The translations under genes and the position numbers were made by a program. A stretch of DNA of 64,000 bases, taken from Rhizobium terrae. GTDB taxonomy: Bacteria; Pseudomonadota; Alphaproteobacteria; Rhizobiales; Rhizobiaceae. The stretch is taken from positions 372,001 through 436,000 of the forward strand of contig NZ_QJKM01000003.1 in NCBI RefSeq assembly GCF_003425685.1. The letters are read 5' to 3'. Within the stretch, counting starts at the first letter, position 1. Every line of letters begins with the position of its first letter. Below, in pieces: positions 46,646 to 54,439 of this stretch. The notes under the pieces were generated by a model, which worked only from the letters and a program-made list of their open reading frames with translations, made no database searches and was not told the DNA's origin.

Positions 46646-47623
46646 TCAACTTGCCTCGTGCACGCACTCTGTCGTCGGCGTATCCAGATCGTCGAGATCC
46701 TCGAACATTCCGTCAAGCGAACGACAGCGCCGCGGCAAGAAGGCGCAAAGTTCGTCGACATCGACGCTGCGCTTGGCAAGTAGAAAGCTATCTCTCCGCT
46801 CGTGGATCTCGAAGAACTTGATCGGTCGATCGCGCTTTGAGAGCGCCTGAACCACCCCGAACATCACCGCCGGGGCACAACGCATCCCGAAGACGACCTC
46901 CTCGAGTTCAAGTGGAGAATCCTGTTCCCCACGTGGACCGATCGCACGCCACTCCCGCTCATAGCTCCACGGCTTTGCCTTCCTGAGAAGCACAGCCTCA
47001 TCGACCCGACGCTTCGCGGCCTCGTCCCCGCGAAGCATGGCCGCGACGGCGCTCGCCTGGACCAACCGGCTGCCTCCATATCGGACCTTGTAGACGTCTT
47101 GCGATGCAGCCGTGGGAATCGAATAGCCCAGGCACACGCCGCGGTGCTGGTCGCCGTAATGGCTCCACATCAATGGACAGTTCACCCGCTCGGCCAGGGA
47201 GAACACTCCCTTGTCATAGCGGCGCAACAGCTCCTCCTGAACATATTGCCCTAGCAAGAATTGCTCTGGATCATCGATCTCATATTCGGGGTTCGTCGCA
47301 TTGTATCGAATATCGGCCAGCAGACGTTCAGCCGCCTTGCGTGCATGACGCGCAATATGATCGAGCGTCTTTGGCCCTCGATAACGAATGGTCTTGGCTG
47401 CAGCCGACATTTCGGCACTAGTTCGCTCTTCGATGAAGCGGGCGAGAATGGCCTCGAGCTCGACACTGCCGAGATCCGTCTCGAGTGTCGGCTTCGTATC
47501 CAGGGGATCGTTGAAGGTAGTGGGATCGGCGAAATAGACGACATCGTTGACAAGCATCGAGAGCGTCAGATTGCTGAAGCTCCGATATTTGTACAGTCGT
47601 CGCGGCGGTCCTCGATCGTTCAT
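46646..47623 (-). CDS. DUF2971 domain protein
   Basis: A 325-residue protein with the DUF2971 pattern: LYKYRSFSNLTLSMLVNDVV, YFADPTTFNDPLD, a central helical insert, NCPLMWSHYGDQHRGVCLGY, VRYGGSR, and LLRKAKPWSYEREWRAI. The family is common in accessory regions and defence islands and has no established activity. Its start overlaps the stop of the upstream CoiA-like gene by 4 bases, so they are co-translated and probably work together. Confidence 0.88.
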   Translation of the reverse strand: MNDRGPPRRLYKYRSFSNLTLSMLVNDVVYFADPTTFNDPLDTKPTLETDLGSVELEAILARFIEERTSAEMSAAAKTIRYRGPKTLDHIARHARKAAERLLADIRYNATNPEYEIDDPEQFLLGQYVQEELLRRYDKGVFSLAERVNCPLMWSHYGDQHRGVCLGYSIPTAASQDVYKVRYGGSRLVQASAVAAMLRGDEAAKRRVDEAVLLRKAKPWSYEREWRAIGPRGEQDSPLELEEVVFGMRCAPAVMFGVVQALSKRDRPIKFFEIHERRDSFLLAKRSVDVDELCAFLPRRCRSLDGMFEDLDDLDTPTTECVHEAS

Positions 47624-48495
47624 GGGGCGCTCACTGCGACGGAATCCGAGCCATCATTACCTACGCCGAACGGATAAAACCGGGTGGCAATATCGCCAGC
47701 CTGTTTTTCCACCATCACGTCGTGGAGGAACTTTCGCTTCGACACCAACCGGACGCACGGGAGATTGGACTCATCGTAGAGTTCAAGCTTCACCAGGTGG
47801 TCATCGCCGAAATCGATATAGACGGGACACGCCGCATCGAGCCAGGTGCGTCGCGGCCGGACCCAATCATACTGGTGATGCCCGCGATAGGCTTGCTCGA
47901 CCTCCGTCCTGATCTCATGAAGGCTGTGGATCAATCCAAAGCGCAGTGTCGCCTTGTTGATATCCTTCTCAGGATAGTCTCTCTGCCCCTCCGATACTCG
48001 GAAAAACAAGCCGGCAGCAGCGCCCCTCATCGGGCGGCTTGCCTTTTCCCAAACTATGTCGCGGGCAATGTTCGATCCGGGATCGGGCAGCAGGTGGAAG
48101 ATGTCGAAGTTATGCCGAAAGCCGCGGCCGTCGATGATCCAGACGAGATTCCCGTAGAATGCCTCGCGCGAGTACCGCTCATCGTCGCTCATCGCGGAAT
48201 GCTGAACCTCGATGATGATCCCAGTCGGTGTCTTGATGTCGGAGCGATGGACCTCGCCGTCGATCGCGACATGCGAAACTTCCCTGCAATCCTCCGGGAA
48301 GAGATTCTTCCATGCCCGATGCCATTCGGTTTCGTTCTCCCACCATGGATCACAGTTTCGGCGACCGGCGTGTGCCCAATGATGCAGAACCCGAGGTCCG
48401 CACTTTGCGACCATTGCCGCGCCGCAGGTCGGGCATGCCCCACGCCCCCCGGAGAAGGGCTGCATCCGCTCACCGTCCACTAAGGCATACTGCAA
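47620..48495 (-). CDS. CoiA-like nuclease domain protein
   Basis: A 291-residue protein resembling competence protein CoiA. It has an N-terminal zinc-ribbon-like part (GACPTCGAAMVAKCG), HHWAHAGRRNCDPWWENETE, then the nuclease-like core EVHRSDIKTPTGIIIEVQHS and REAFYGNLVWIIDGRG, with Asp, Glu-x-Gln and following His/Ser as in CoiA PDDEXK-like domains. In an ICE it could act on incoming DNA; this is inference. It is translationally coupled to the DUF2971 gene. Confidence 0.82.
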   Translation of the reverse strand: MQYALVDGERMQPFSGGRGACPTCGAAMVAKCGPRVLHHWAHAGRRNCDPWWENETEWHRAWKNLFPEDCREVSHVAIDGEVHRSDIKTPTGIIIEVQHSAMSDDERYSREAFYGNLVWIIDGRGFRHNFDIFHLLPDPGSNIARDIVWEKASRPMRGAAAGLFFRVSEGQRDYPEKDINKATLRFGLIHSLHEIRTEVEQAYRGHHQYDWVRPRRTWLDAACPVYIDFGDDHLVKLELYDESNLPCVRLVSKRKFLHDVMVEKQAGDIATRFYPFGVGNDGSDSVAVSAP

Positions 48496-48635
48496 CCGTG
48501 TATCTCGTCTTCTCAGATCAACATCTCAGCACAGTATATTCGCACGTGTCGACTACAAGTACCGCTCGGATTCTATGCAGAGATTTCTCTATGTGGCGAT
48601 GCGAATTTCAACCTACTGCGGTTGTCGCAAGATCG

Positions 48636-49019
48636 TCACCTGGTGAACGGCGCCTTTCGCCAGAAGGGCTCATCCGCATAAATGCTGACACCCATCTGCC
48701 CGCGCGGGTTCTCGGCTGCCCAAGCCAGGACCTCGTCGGTCGGGACAACCAGCCTGGTCTGGCCTGTAGGCTCCCAGCAATTCTTGCCGGACTTCATGTA
48801 GAAGTCGCCGGCACCGTCCACGTTGATCCGCCCGGTCCGCGTCCGCCGCAGTCCGAAGGTCGTGATCTGGTACGTCAGGATGCCGCCGTGGGTGCGGCGA
48901 ACGACGGCCGGCGATCCCTCGGGTTGATTACGGTAGTAGTTTTCGATCTCGGCCTCGGTCTGACGGGCGCATGGTGAAAGCTTACGGTCTGGCACGGCAA
49001 TCCTCTCGTTCGGGGACAC
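48636..49019 (-). CDS. Hypothetical protein
   Basis: A 127-residue protein starting at GTG 49019 (GAGGG upstream). Longer frames overlap the preceding gene and read as low-quality sequence. It begins with SPNERIAVPDRKLSPCARQT, has ENYYRNQPEGSPAVVRRTHG, GDFYMKSGKNCWEPTGQTRL, and ends GVSIYADEPFWRKAPFTR. It has no signal or membrane segment and no family I recognise. The next gene upstream on the same strand ends 28 bases before its start. Confidence 0.6.
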   Translation of the reverse strand: MSPNERIAVPDRKLSPCARQTEAEIENYYRNQPEGSPAVVRRTHGGILTYQITTFGLRRTRTGRINVDGAGDFYMKSGKNCWEPTGQTRLVVPTDEVLAWAAENPRGQMGVSIYADEPFWRKAPFTR

Positions 49020-49047
49020 TCGGCCCTCGGCCACACACAGGCGGCGA

Positions 49048-49692
49048 CTAATCCCTGGTCGCGAACACCTTGCGCGTTCCCTTGAAATCACCGTCCTTAT
49101 CCAAGTATCCGTCCGTCGAGGATCGAACCTCATCGTCGAGAAAAGCATCGAAGATCGATGCGATCTCGGGCCGCGTGAAATGAAAAAGCTGGGTCTTGCT
49201 TTGCGTGTCCGACGCGATGAGAAGCCCGTCGGGCATAAATGCATTTCCGGAAAGCACACCGATCACCCGCGCGTGCAGCATCTTGTCGGAAATGACCTTT
49301 GGTATCCGCCTCTCCGCGTGCCGCGCCGTCAGATCATAGTTGTTGAAGATTTCGCTGGCAGTGCGGCTTACGAACGGCTCGCGCCAATCCGCGTCGGCCT
49401 TTGCGAGTACCTCGTGAACCTCAAGCGCCTTGTCGCGAAAACGATCTGTCACCAGCCGACATTCGATCAGCCGCCGCATGCAGACCGCCGCAACCCCGAT
49501 CGCTCGTTCGAGCATATGATAGGGATTGTGCTCAGTTTCCGCGTCGGTCAGGGCTTCATCAAGGTGTAGACCGATGCGCCGTTTTTGTTCGGCCAGCTCG
49601 TTCTTCCACGTATAGGCCTGCCACTCGGAAGAGCTGACGCTGCCCAATTTGCGCATCTGCTCAAGCTCTCTTTCGATTTCCTCTTGCTGCAT
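49048..49692 (-). CDS. Hypothetical protein
   Basis: A 214-residue soluble protein. Its first half is helical (QQEEIERELEQMRKLGSVSS, HMLERAIGVAAVCMRRLIEC) and its second half is mixed (ASEIFNNYDLTARHAERRIP, LSGNAFMPDGLLIASDTQSK). No family is recognised. It begins 33 bases after the stop of the SRAP gene on the same strand, so the minus-strand genes 50316-48636 may form one unit under the LexA box at 50354. Confidence 0.65.
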   Translation of the reverse strand: MQQEEIERELEQMRKLGSVSSSEWQAYTWKNELAEQKRRIGLHLDEALTDAETEHNPYHMLERAIGVAAVCMRRLIECRLVTDRFRDKALEVHEVLAKADADWREPFVSRTASEIFNNYDLTARHAERRIPKVISDKMLHARVIGVLSGNAFMPDGLLIASDTQSKTQLFHFTRPEIASIFDAFLDDEVRSSTDGYLDKDGDFKGTRKVFATRD

Positions 49693-49725
49693 CAGAATCC
49701 TCAGCCCCGTTATCGATGCAGATAT

Positions 49726-50316
49726 TTATCCAACCTGAGCAACCTGCAAGGCTCCCGCAGACAGTGGCCGGATCAGCGACTGCGCTGGCACCGACGGATC
49801 GAGCCAGTCGGCCCAGGCATCGCGTTCGAGGATGACGATCTGGCGGTCGTGATACGGCGCGATGTCCGGTCCGGGCTCCATCGTCAGCATGGTGAAGGCC
49901 TCGCCGACATCCTTTGTCTCGCGCCAGATGCCGGCAATGCAGAAGATCGGCTCGTCGCGCTTGGTGAAGAGCCATTTGTCCTTCCGCTTCTTTCCCTTCT
50001 CGGTGGGATCGGTGAACTCGTAGAAGCCGTCCGCAACGATCAGGCAGCGGTTCGAGGTGAACTCGCGGCCCTCTGAGCGGAAGTTGTAGACCGGCCTCTT
50101 GTTCGGCGCTGGCCAGCTCCATCTACGCTGCACCAAGTCGCCCTCGCCGCGCACGCCATCGACGGTGCGGATGATCGGGCCGACATCCGTGATCTTGATG
50201 TCGTCGCGTGCCTCGATGTTCGGGGCGCCCTCACCGAAGCGGATCTTGATCTTCAGGTCAGCGAAGTCCTCGACGATCGAAGCGACGTCCACCTTCAGTC
50301 GATAGTCATTGCACAT
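49726..50316 (-). CDS. SOS response-associated peptidase (SRAP, HMCES/YedK type)
   Basis: A 196-residue SRAP protein that crosslinks to abasic sites in single-stranded DNA. The catalytic Cys2 is present (MCNDYRLKVD); the substrate-binding region is PVYNFRSEGREFTSNRCLIV; the Glu is in ADGFYEFTDP; and the conserved His is in IAPYHDRQIVIL. A LexA box lies 38 bases upstream of its start. It is divergent from a second SRAP-like gene. Confidence 0.92.
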   Translation of the reverse strand: MCNDYRLKVDVASIVEDFADLKIKIRFGEGAPNIEARDDIKITDVGPIIRTVDGVRGEGDLVQRRWSWPAPNKRPVYNFRSEGREFTSNRCLIVADGFYEFTDPTEKGKKRKDKWLFTKRDEPIFCIAGIWRETKDVGEAFTMLTMEPGPDIAPYHDRQIVILERDAWADWLDPSVPAQSLIRPLSAGALQVAQVG

Positions 50317-50353
50317 TGGTCCTCCGTCTCGATCGTCGTTGTGTCGCGACCGC

Positions 50354-50368
50354 GTTCTTGTTATGTTC
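50354..50368. promoter_or_regulatory. LexA box between divergent SRAP genes
   Basis: GTTCTTGTTATGTTC is a perfect GTTC-N7-GTTC site. It lies 38 bases upstream of the minus-strand SRAP start and 8 bases before the plus-strand start, so a single LexA dimer could repress both genes. Confidence 0.8.
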
Positions 50369-50375
50369 TCGGATC

Positions 50376-50876
50376 ATGAGCGCGAAGGTTTTTGATTCCG
50401 ACGCATCGCTCGATGAACGCCGGGTCATCATACGGCGCGACGGCGGCGATGTTGAGATGGTGGAACTGCCGTGGGGCCTTCAGCCTCGCGAACCCGACGG
50501 CAGGCCATTCACCGTCGTGCGCGCCGAAGGCAGGACATTCCCGTCCCATCGCTGCCTGATACCGGCGTCCGAATTCCAACACCGGAGCAAGGGCAAGCAC
50601 TACAGCTTCGCACTCGCCAACGGCGACTGGTTCTATTTCGCGGGCATCTGGAGGCCCGCAACACGCGATTGGCCCGAGGCCTATGCGATCCTGACAACGG
50701 CCGCCAATGCGGATGTCGAACCATATCACGATCGTCAAATGGCGGTGTTGCGCCGGGATCAGCGCCTCGACTGGCTCGACCGGTCTTGTCAGGAAGAGGA
50801 ACTCCTCCGCCCCCTACCTGCAGGGAGCTTCCGCGTCTCTCTGCTGCGCGAGACGCAGGCCGCCCTCGCCTTCTGA
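50376..50876 (+). CDS. SRAP-like paralogue lacking catalytic Cys2
   Basis: A 166-residue protein with the SRAP core: VELPWGLQPREPDGRPFTVV, RTFPSHRCLIPASEFQHRSK, YFAGIWRPATRDWPEAYAIL, and the conserved VEPYHDRQMAVL. It starts MSAKVFDSDA, so the Cys2 nucleophile is absent, and the Asn-Ala-Arg region is altered (TVVRAEGR). It may bind DNA without crosslinking, or be decaying. It sits on the other side of the LexA box. Confidence 0.8.
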   Translation: MSAKVFDSDASLDERRVIIRRDGGDVEMVELPWGLQPREPDGRPFTVVRAEGRTFPSHRCLIPASEFQHRSKGKHYSFALANGDWFYFAGIWRPATRDWPEAYAILTTAANADVEPYHDRQMAVLRRDQRLDWLDRSCQEEELLRPLPAGSFRVSLLRETQAALAF

Positions 50877-51069
50877 AATCCTGAAACCCGCCTTTGAGGA
50901 AATCCGAGTTTGCGCGCACGCGGTGCTCCTTCGCGCCAAGACCTGATCAGCGCGCCGATATCGACGCGCTCACCCACCTCGCTCAGCAGGCACTCAATGC
51001 CGGTTTGTCAGTCCATCTCGCCGGCAAGTGGGCCCCTAACTCCGGTAGAGGCGTTCGCGCTGAATGGGC

Positions 51070-51984
51070 TTAGGCCGCGACGCGCGCGAACTTTCCGGGA
51101 GGACATCCGAGGCGCTTACGAAACGCAGTGCTGAAGGCGCTGGCCGACTCATAGCCTATCTCTTCCGCGATCCGATCAAGCGTCTTGTCGCCGCGGGCGA
51201 GAGCGTCTTTGGCGATCGCCATGCGCCAGCGCATCAGATACTCGATTGGCGCGCATCCCAACACTTCACCAAACCGAGCCGAGAAGGCTGAGCGCGACAT
51301 GCCCGCGATGTTCGCGAGTTCCGCTACTGTCCAGCTAGCGCGCACATTGGCATGGATTGCCTGTAGCGTGCGGGCGATCGCCGGGTCCTGCATCCCGCTC
51401 AACAGGCCTGCCGGGACAGCCTCACTGCCAAGGCTGCGCCAGCGAAGCGCCTCGACCAGCAATGCCTCCAGCATGCGCCGGATGATCAGCTCCTTGCCGG
51501 GATAGTCGGTGGCGCATTCCTCAGCGAGGAGATCGATCAACCGTCCGAACCGCGTCGACCGGCCTTCGGATGCCGGGATATGGATATGCTCGGGTAGAAG
51601 CGAGAGCAGGAGCGGACTGTTGACGCGCTCGAAGGTGAAGCTCCCGCCCAAGGCCATGAAGTCAGGCGCGCCATCAGGGTCGCCATGCCGGACGGCTTCA
51701 GTATGCGGCGTGACAGGCGTGCCGGCGATATGGGGTTCGCTCCCGAGCGTGAAGGCGGGCGTGGTCGGCAGCAATAGAAAATCGCCGTCGGCGAGACGCA
51801 ACGGCTCCTCGCCATCCAACGTCAGCCACGCCTTGCCCGACAGGATGATCGTGAAGCCAGGCGCGTCATGCGCGTCATAATGAACAGCCCAGCGCCCTCG
51901 CCCGGAGATCGGCTTCGATACCGCGGCACTCGGGCGCAACAAGGCAACCATATCGCTAAGCGGATCCATGTTTGGACGATCCAT
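51070..51984 (-). CDS. AraC-family transcriptional regulator
   Basis: A 304-residue regulator. The N-terminal cupin-type domain (about 1-180) includes GFTIILSGKAWLTLDGEEPL and FLLLPTTPAFTLG. The C-terminal double helix-turn-helix (about 205-302) shows WTVAELANIAGMSRSAFSAR and the AraC hallmark IAEEIGYESASAFSTAFRKR. It is divergent from the SDR gene 80 bases away, which it probably controls. The effector is unknown. The 193 bases before its stop codon contain only a short frame of possible remnant sequence. Confidence 0.9.
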   Translation of the reverse strand: MDRPNMDPLSDMVALLRPSAAVSKPISGRGRWAVHYDAHDAPGFTIILSGKAWLTLDGEEPLRLADGDFLLLPTTPAFTLGSEPHIAGTPVTPHTEAVRHGDPDGAPDFMALGGSFTFERVNSPLLLSLLPEHIHIPASEGRSTRFGRLIDLLAEECATDYPGKELIIRRMLEALLVEALRWRSLGSEAVPAGLLSGMQDPAIARTLQAIHANVRASWTVAELANIAGMSRSAFSARFGEVLGCAPIEYLMRWRMAIAKDALARGDKTLDRIAEEIGYESASAFSTAFRKRLGCPPGKFARVAA

Positions 51985-52064
51985 AATTAAATCTGGCTTT
52001 CTGATTATAGACCGTATGCACCGCCCCGTCTATCTCTGCGGCAACGAAACCAGCGGAGACTGAC

Positions 52065-52814
52065 ATGACCAAGACCATCCTCATCACCGGAACCTCGTCC
52101 GGCTACGGCAAGGCAATCGCGGAGCATTTCCTGGCCCTCGATTGGAATGTGATCGCCACGATGCGGCGGCCGGAGGCGGCCGATTTCGCGGGTGATGCGA
52201 GCCGCTTGCGTGTTCTGCCGCTCGATGTCACCGACGAAGCGAGCATCACGGCGCTGATCGAAGCCGCTGGTCCGATTGATGTGCTGGTCAACAACGCCGG
52301 CGTCGGCGCAGTCGGGGCGTTCGAGGCGACGCCGATGTCGCTGGTGCGCCAGCTGTTCGAGACCAACACGATCGGCGTGATGGCGATGTGTCAGGCGGTC
52401 ATCCCGCAGATGCGGGCCCGTCGCTCGGGCATCATTGTCAATGTGACCTCGAGCGTCACCCTTGGCGCCTTCCCGCTGGCTGCCGCCTACACCGCGAGCA
52501 AGCAGGCGATCCAGGGCTTCAGCGGCTCTCTTGCCCATGAGCTCGCCTATTTCGATATCTCGGTGAAGCTGGTCGAGCCGGGCTACGCACCGACCACCAA
52601 TTTCGGCGCGAACGCCATCATCCCGTTCGACCAGCTACTCCCGGGCGAATACGCTGATTTCGCCAAGCCCATCATGGAAGGCTTTGCTGCGCCGGCGCTG
52701 ACCACCCGGGAAAGCGATGTGGCCGAAAGCGTTTGGAACGCCGTACATGATGTAAACGGCCGGCTTCGATTTCCCGCGGGTCCGGATGCTGTAGCTCTCG
52801 CTGAAGCGCACTGA
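52065..52814 (+). CDS. SDR family NAD(P)-dependent oxidoreductase
   Basis: A 249-residue classical short-chain dehydrogenase. The cofactor motif is LITGTSSGYGKAIAEHF at the N-terminus, followed by VLPLDVTDEAS, VLVNNAGVGAVG, the catalytic Ser in VTSSVTLGAF and the YxxxK in AAYTASKQAIQG. The substrate is not readable. With the divergent AraC gene it forms a typical regulator/SDR cargo pair unrelated to the SOS genes beside it. Confidence 0.92.
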   Translation: MTKTILITGTSSGYGKAIAEHFLALDWNVIATMRRPEAADFAGDASRLRVLPLDVTDEASITALIEAAGPIDVLVNNAGVGAVGAFEATPMSLVRQLFETNTIGVMAMCQAVIPQMRARRSGIIVNVTSSVTLGAFPLAAAYTASKQAIQGFSGSLAHELAYFDISVKLVEPGYAPTTNFGANAIIPFDQLLPGEYADFAKPIMEGFAAPALTTRESDVAESVWNAVHDVNGRLRFPAGPDAVALAEAH

Positions 52815-52930
52815 CGGCCGCAGGTCCATGCATGATGCTCCGCGTCTATGCCTTTCAGAAGGTGGATCAACCGCTACGCAATCGTCGTCGGTGCCTCGTG
52901 CGCCGCTTCCTGGGGGAAAGCCTTCCCCTG

Positions 52931-53069
52931 CGACCGAGCCTTAAGTCTCGGTCGACCCCTTCTGCGGGGACACCCCGCAACGCCCCTTAGAGTAAGAGTG
53001 CGGACCGTTTTCCGTGACGGGTGAATAGCTGGGAGAGAGGCTCCCACGCCCGTCGTGGAGATTGGTCCC
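52931..53069 (+). promoter_or_regulatory. Structured 5' leader of the DUF932 gene
   Basis: Successive hairpins are visible: CGACCGAG/CTCGGTCG (52931-52954), TGCGGGG/CCCCGCA (52963-52979), CGGA/TCCG (53001-53014), and a composite stem GACGGG (53016-53021) with CCCGTC (53049-53054) enclosing TGGGAG/CTCCCA (53030-53046). The ribosome-binding GGAG comes 2 bases after the last stem, 9 bases before ATG. The last 80 bases are nearly superimposable on the leader of the ParB gene. Confidence 0.65.
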
Positions 53070-54263
53070 ATGAACATGCAGGTTCTCGATGCGACCCGTG
53101 ACCCCAGCGGCGGCTACAAGGTAGATGTCGGCCGCGGCGACCGGAACGGCCGCGTCTCATCCGAATGGTTCTCCCGTCCGGCCGACGAACGTTATCTATC
53201 GCTGTCGGAGCTGGCCAGGTCGGTGCGCGACCGCGCCGATCGCAGCAGGACTCGCGTGGTGGAGAGCGCGCTGATCCATGTCGAGGCGAACCGTAACGAT
53301 CCGGAGCGGTTGGCCCTGATTCTGCCCGGCACCGATGCGGCTGTTGCACCGACACACTGGTCCTTCGGCCAACTCGCAGGGCTCGTCGGCGCCCCTGCCG
53401 CCTATTTACGCCAACTTCCGGCCCCGCTCGCTGCCATCAACCTGCAATATGGCCTGACTTCCAATCGCGCAGAGCAGATCAAGACCCTGGAGACCGACGA
53501 CGGCCGCACAGAACTTCGCGCCGTCACCGGCCCAGATTACGGGCGGATATTCGACGCGGAGCTGGTGGAAGCCGTGCAGCGCATCGCCGGCAACGGCACG
53601 GGCGACACCCGATGGAAGGTGCCCGGCGTGCTAGACTGGTCGACCGGCATCTACAATCCGCGCGTCGACATCACCAAGGACACGACGACGCTTTACGCCT
53701 CCGATCGTGACGTCTTCCTGTTTCTGGTCGATGACCTGAATCCGATCGAGGCCGGTCGCCTGCCGGACGGCTCGCCCGACCTCTACTTCCGGGGCTTTTA
53801 CTGCTGGAACTCGGAAGTCGGCGCCAAGACACTCGGGATGGCGAGCTTCTATCTTCGCGCGGTCTGCCAGAACCGCAATCTGTGGGGTGTGGAGGATTTC
53901 GAGGAAATCACCATCCGCCACTCCAAATATGCCGCCAACCGGTTTGCGCATGAGGCCGCCCCGGCGCTTCTGAACTTCGCGAACTCTTCGCCACTTCCCT
54001 TCGTCAACGGCATCAAGGCTGCTCGCGAACGGATCGTCGCAAAGACCGACGAAGACCGCACCGACTTCCTGCGCCGCCGTGGCTTCTCCAAGGCGGAGAC
54101 CGGGAAAATCATCGACACGGTGCTGGCCGAGGAAGGCCGCCCGCCCGAAAGCATCTTCGACTTCGTGCAGGGCATCACCGCCGTAGCGCGCGACAAACCC
54201 CATCAGGACGCCCGCCTCGACATGGAGGCCAAGGCCAAGAAGTTGCTCGATCGAGCAGCGTGA
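53070..54263 (+). CDS. DUF932 domain protein
   Basis: A 397-residue DUF932 protein, a family common on plasmids, phages and ICEs and sometimes called plasmid/phage-like protein TIGR03299. Core segments are THWSFGQLAGLVGAPAAYLR, LRAVTGPDYGRIFDAELVEA, and DLYFRGFYCWNSEVGAKTLG. Its molecular function is unknown. The ATG at 53070 has GGAG 9 bases upstream; ATG 53076 is an alternative. It is the first gene of the backbone block DUF932-parB. Confidence 0.9.
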   Translation: MNMQVLDATRDPSGGYKVDVGRGDRNGRVSSEWFSRPADERYLSLSELARSVRDRADRSRTRVVESALIHVEANRNDPERLALILPGTDAAVAPTHWSFGQLAGLVGAPAAYLRQLPAPLAAINLQYGLTSNRAEQIKTLETDDGRTELRAVTGPDYGRIFDAELVEAVQRIAGNGTGDTRWKVPGVLDWSTGIYNPRVDITKDTTTLYASDRDVFLFLVDDLNPIEAGRLPDGSPDLYFRGFYCWNSEVGAKTLGMASFYLRAVCQNRNLWGVEDFEEITIRHSKYAANRFAHEAAPALLNFANSSPLPFVNGIKAARERIVAKTDEDRTDFLRRRGFSKAETGKIIDTVLAEEGRPPESIFDFVQGITAVARDKPHQDARLDMEAKAKKLLDRAA

Positions 54264-54271
54264 TCCCCGTG

Positions 54272-54305
54272 AAGCCGGAGATGCGGTTTTCCATGTCTCC
54301 GGCTT
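54272..54305 (+). terminator. Hairpin after the DUF932 gene
   Basis: A perfect 10-bp stem AAGCCGGAGA/TCTCCGGCTT (54272-54281 with 54296-54305) lies 9 bases after the DUF932 stop. Only a short T tract follows, so partial termination is likely. Confidence 0.55.
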
Positions 54306-54350
54306 TGCGCTTCCGTGTCTCTCCGATTCACCGGTTCGTGGCGCTGCCCC

Positions 54351-54439
54351 CTTTTAGAGGAAGAGGGCGGCGCTTCGCTCCGTGACGGGTTGGAGGTTGA
54401 GAGAGAGTCTCTCGGCCGCCCGTCGCGGAGTAAATCCCG
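54351..54439 (+). promoter_or_regulatory. Structured 5' leader of the ParB gene
   Basis: It contains the same ordered elements as the DUF932 leader: TAGAG-N-AAGAG-N-GCGG, CCGTGACGGGT, an outer stem GACGGG (54384-54389) with CCCGTC (54419-54424), an inner stem GAGAGA/TCTCTC (54399-54413), then CGCGGAG and 9 bases to ATG. Inner-stem bases differ between the two leaders while pairing is kept, which supports a conserved RNA structure. Confidence 0.65.

Noticed and set aside
50877..51069. Short frame reading LTHLAQQALNAGLSVHLAGK
   Set aside because: It looks like possible coding remnant, but no start, family or full domain could be shown.
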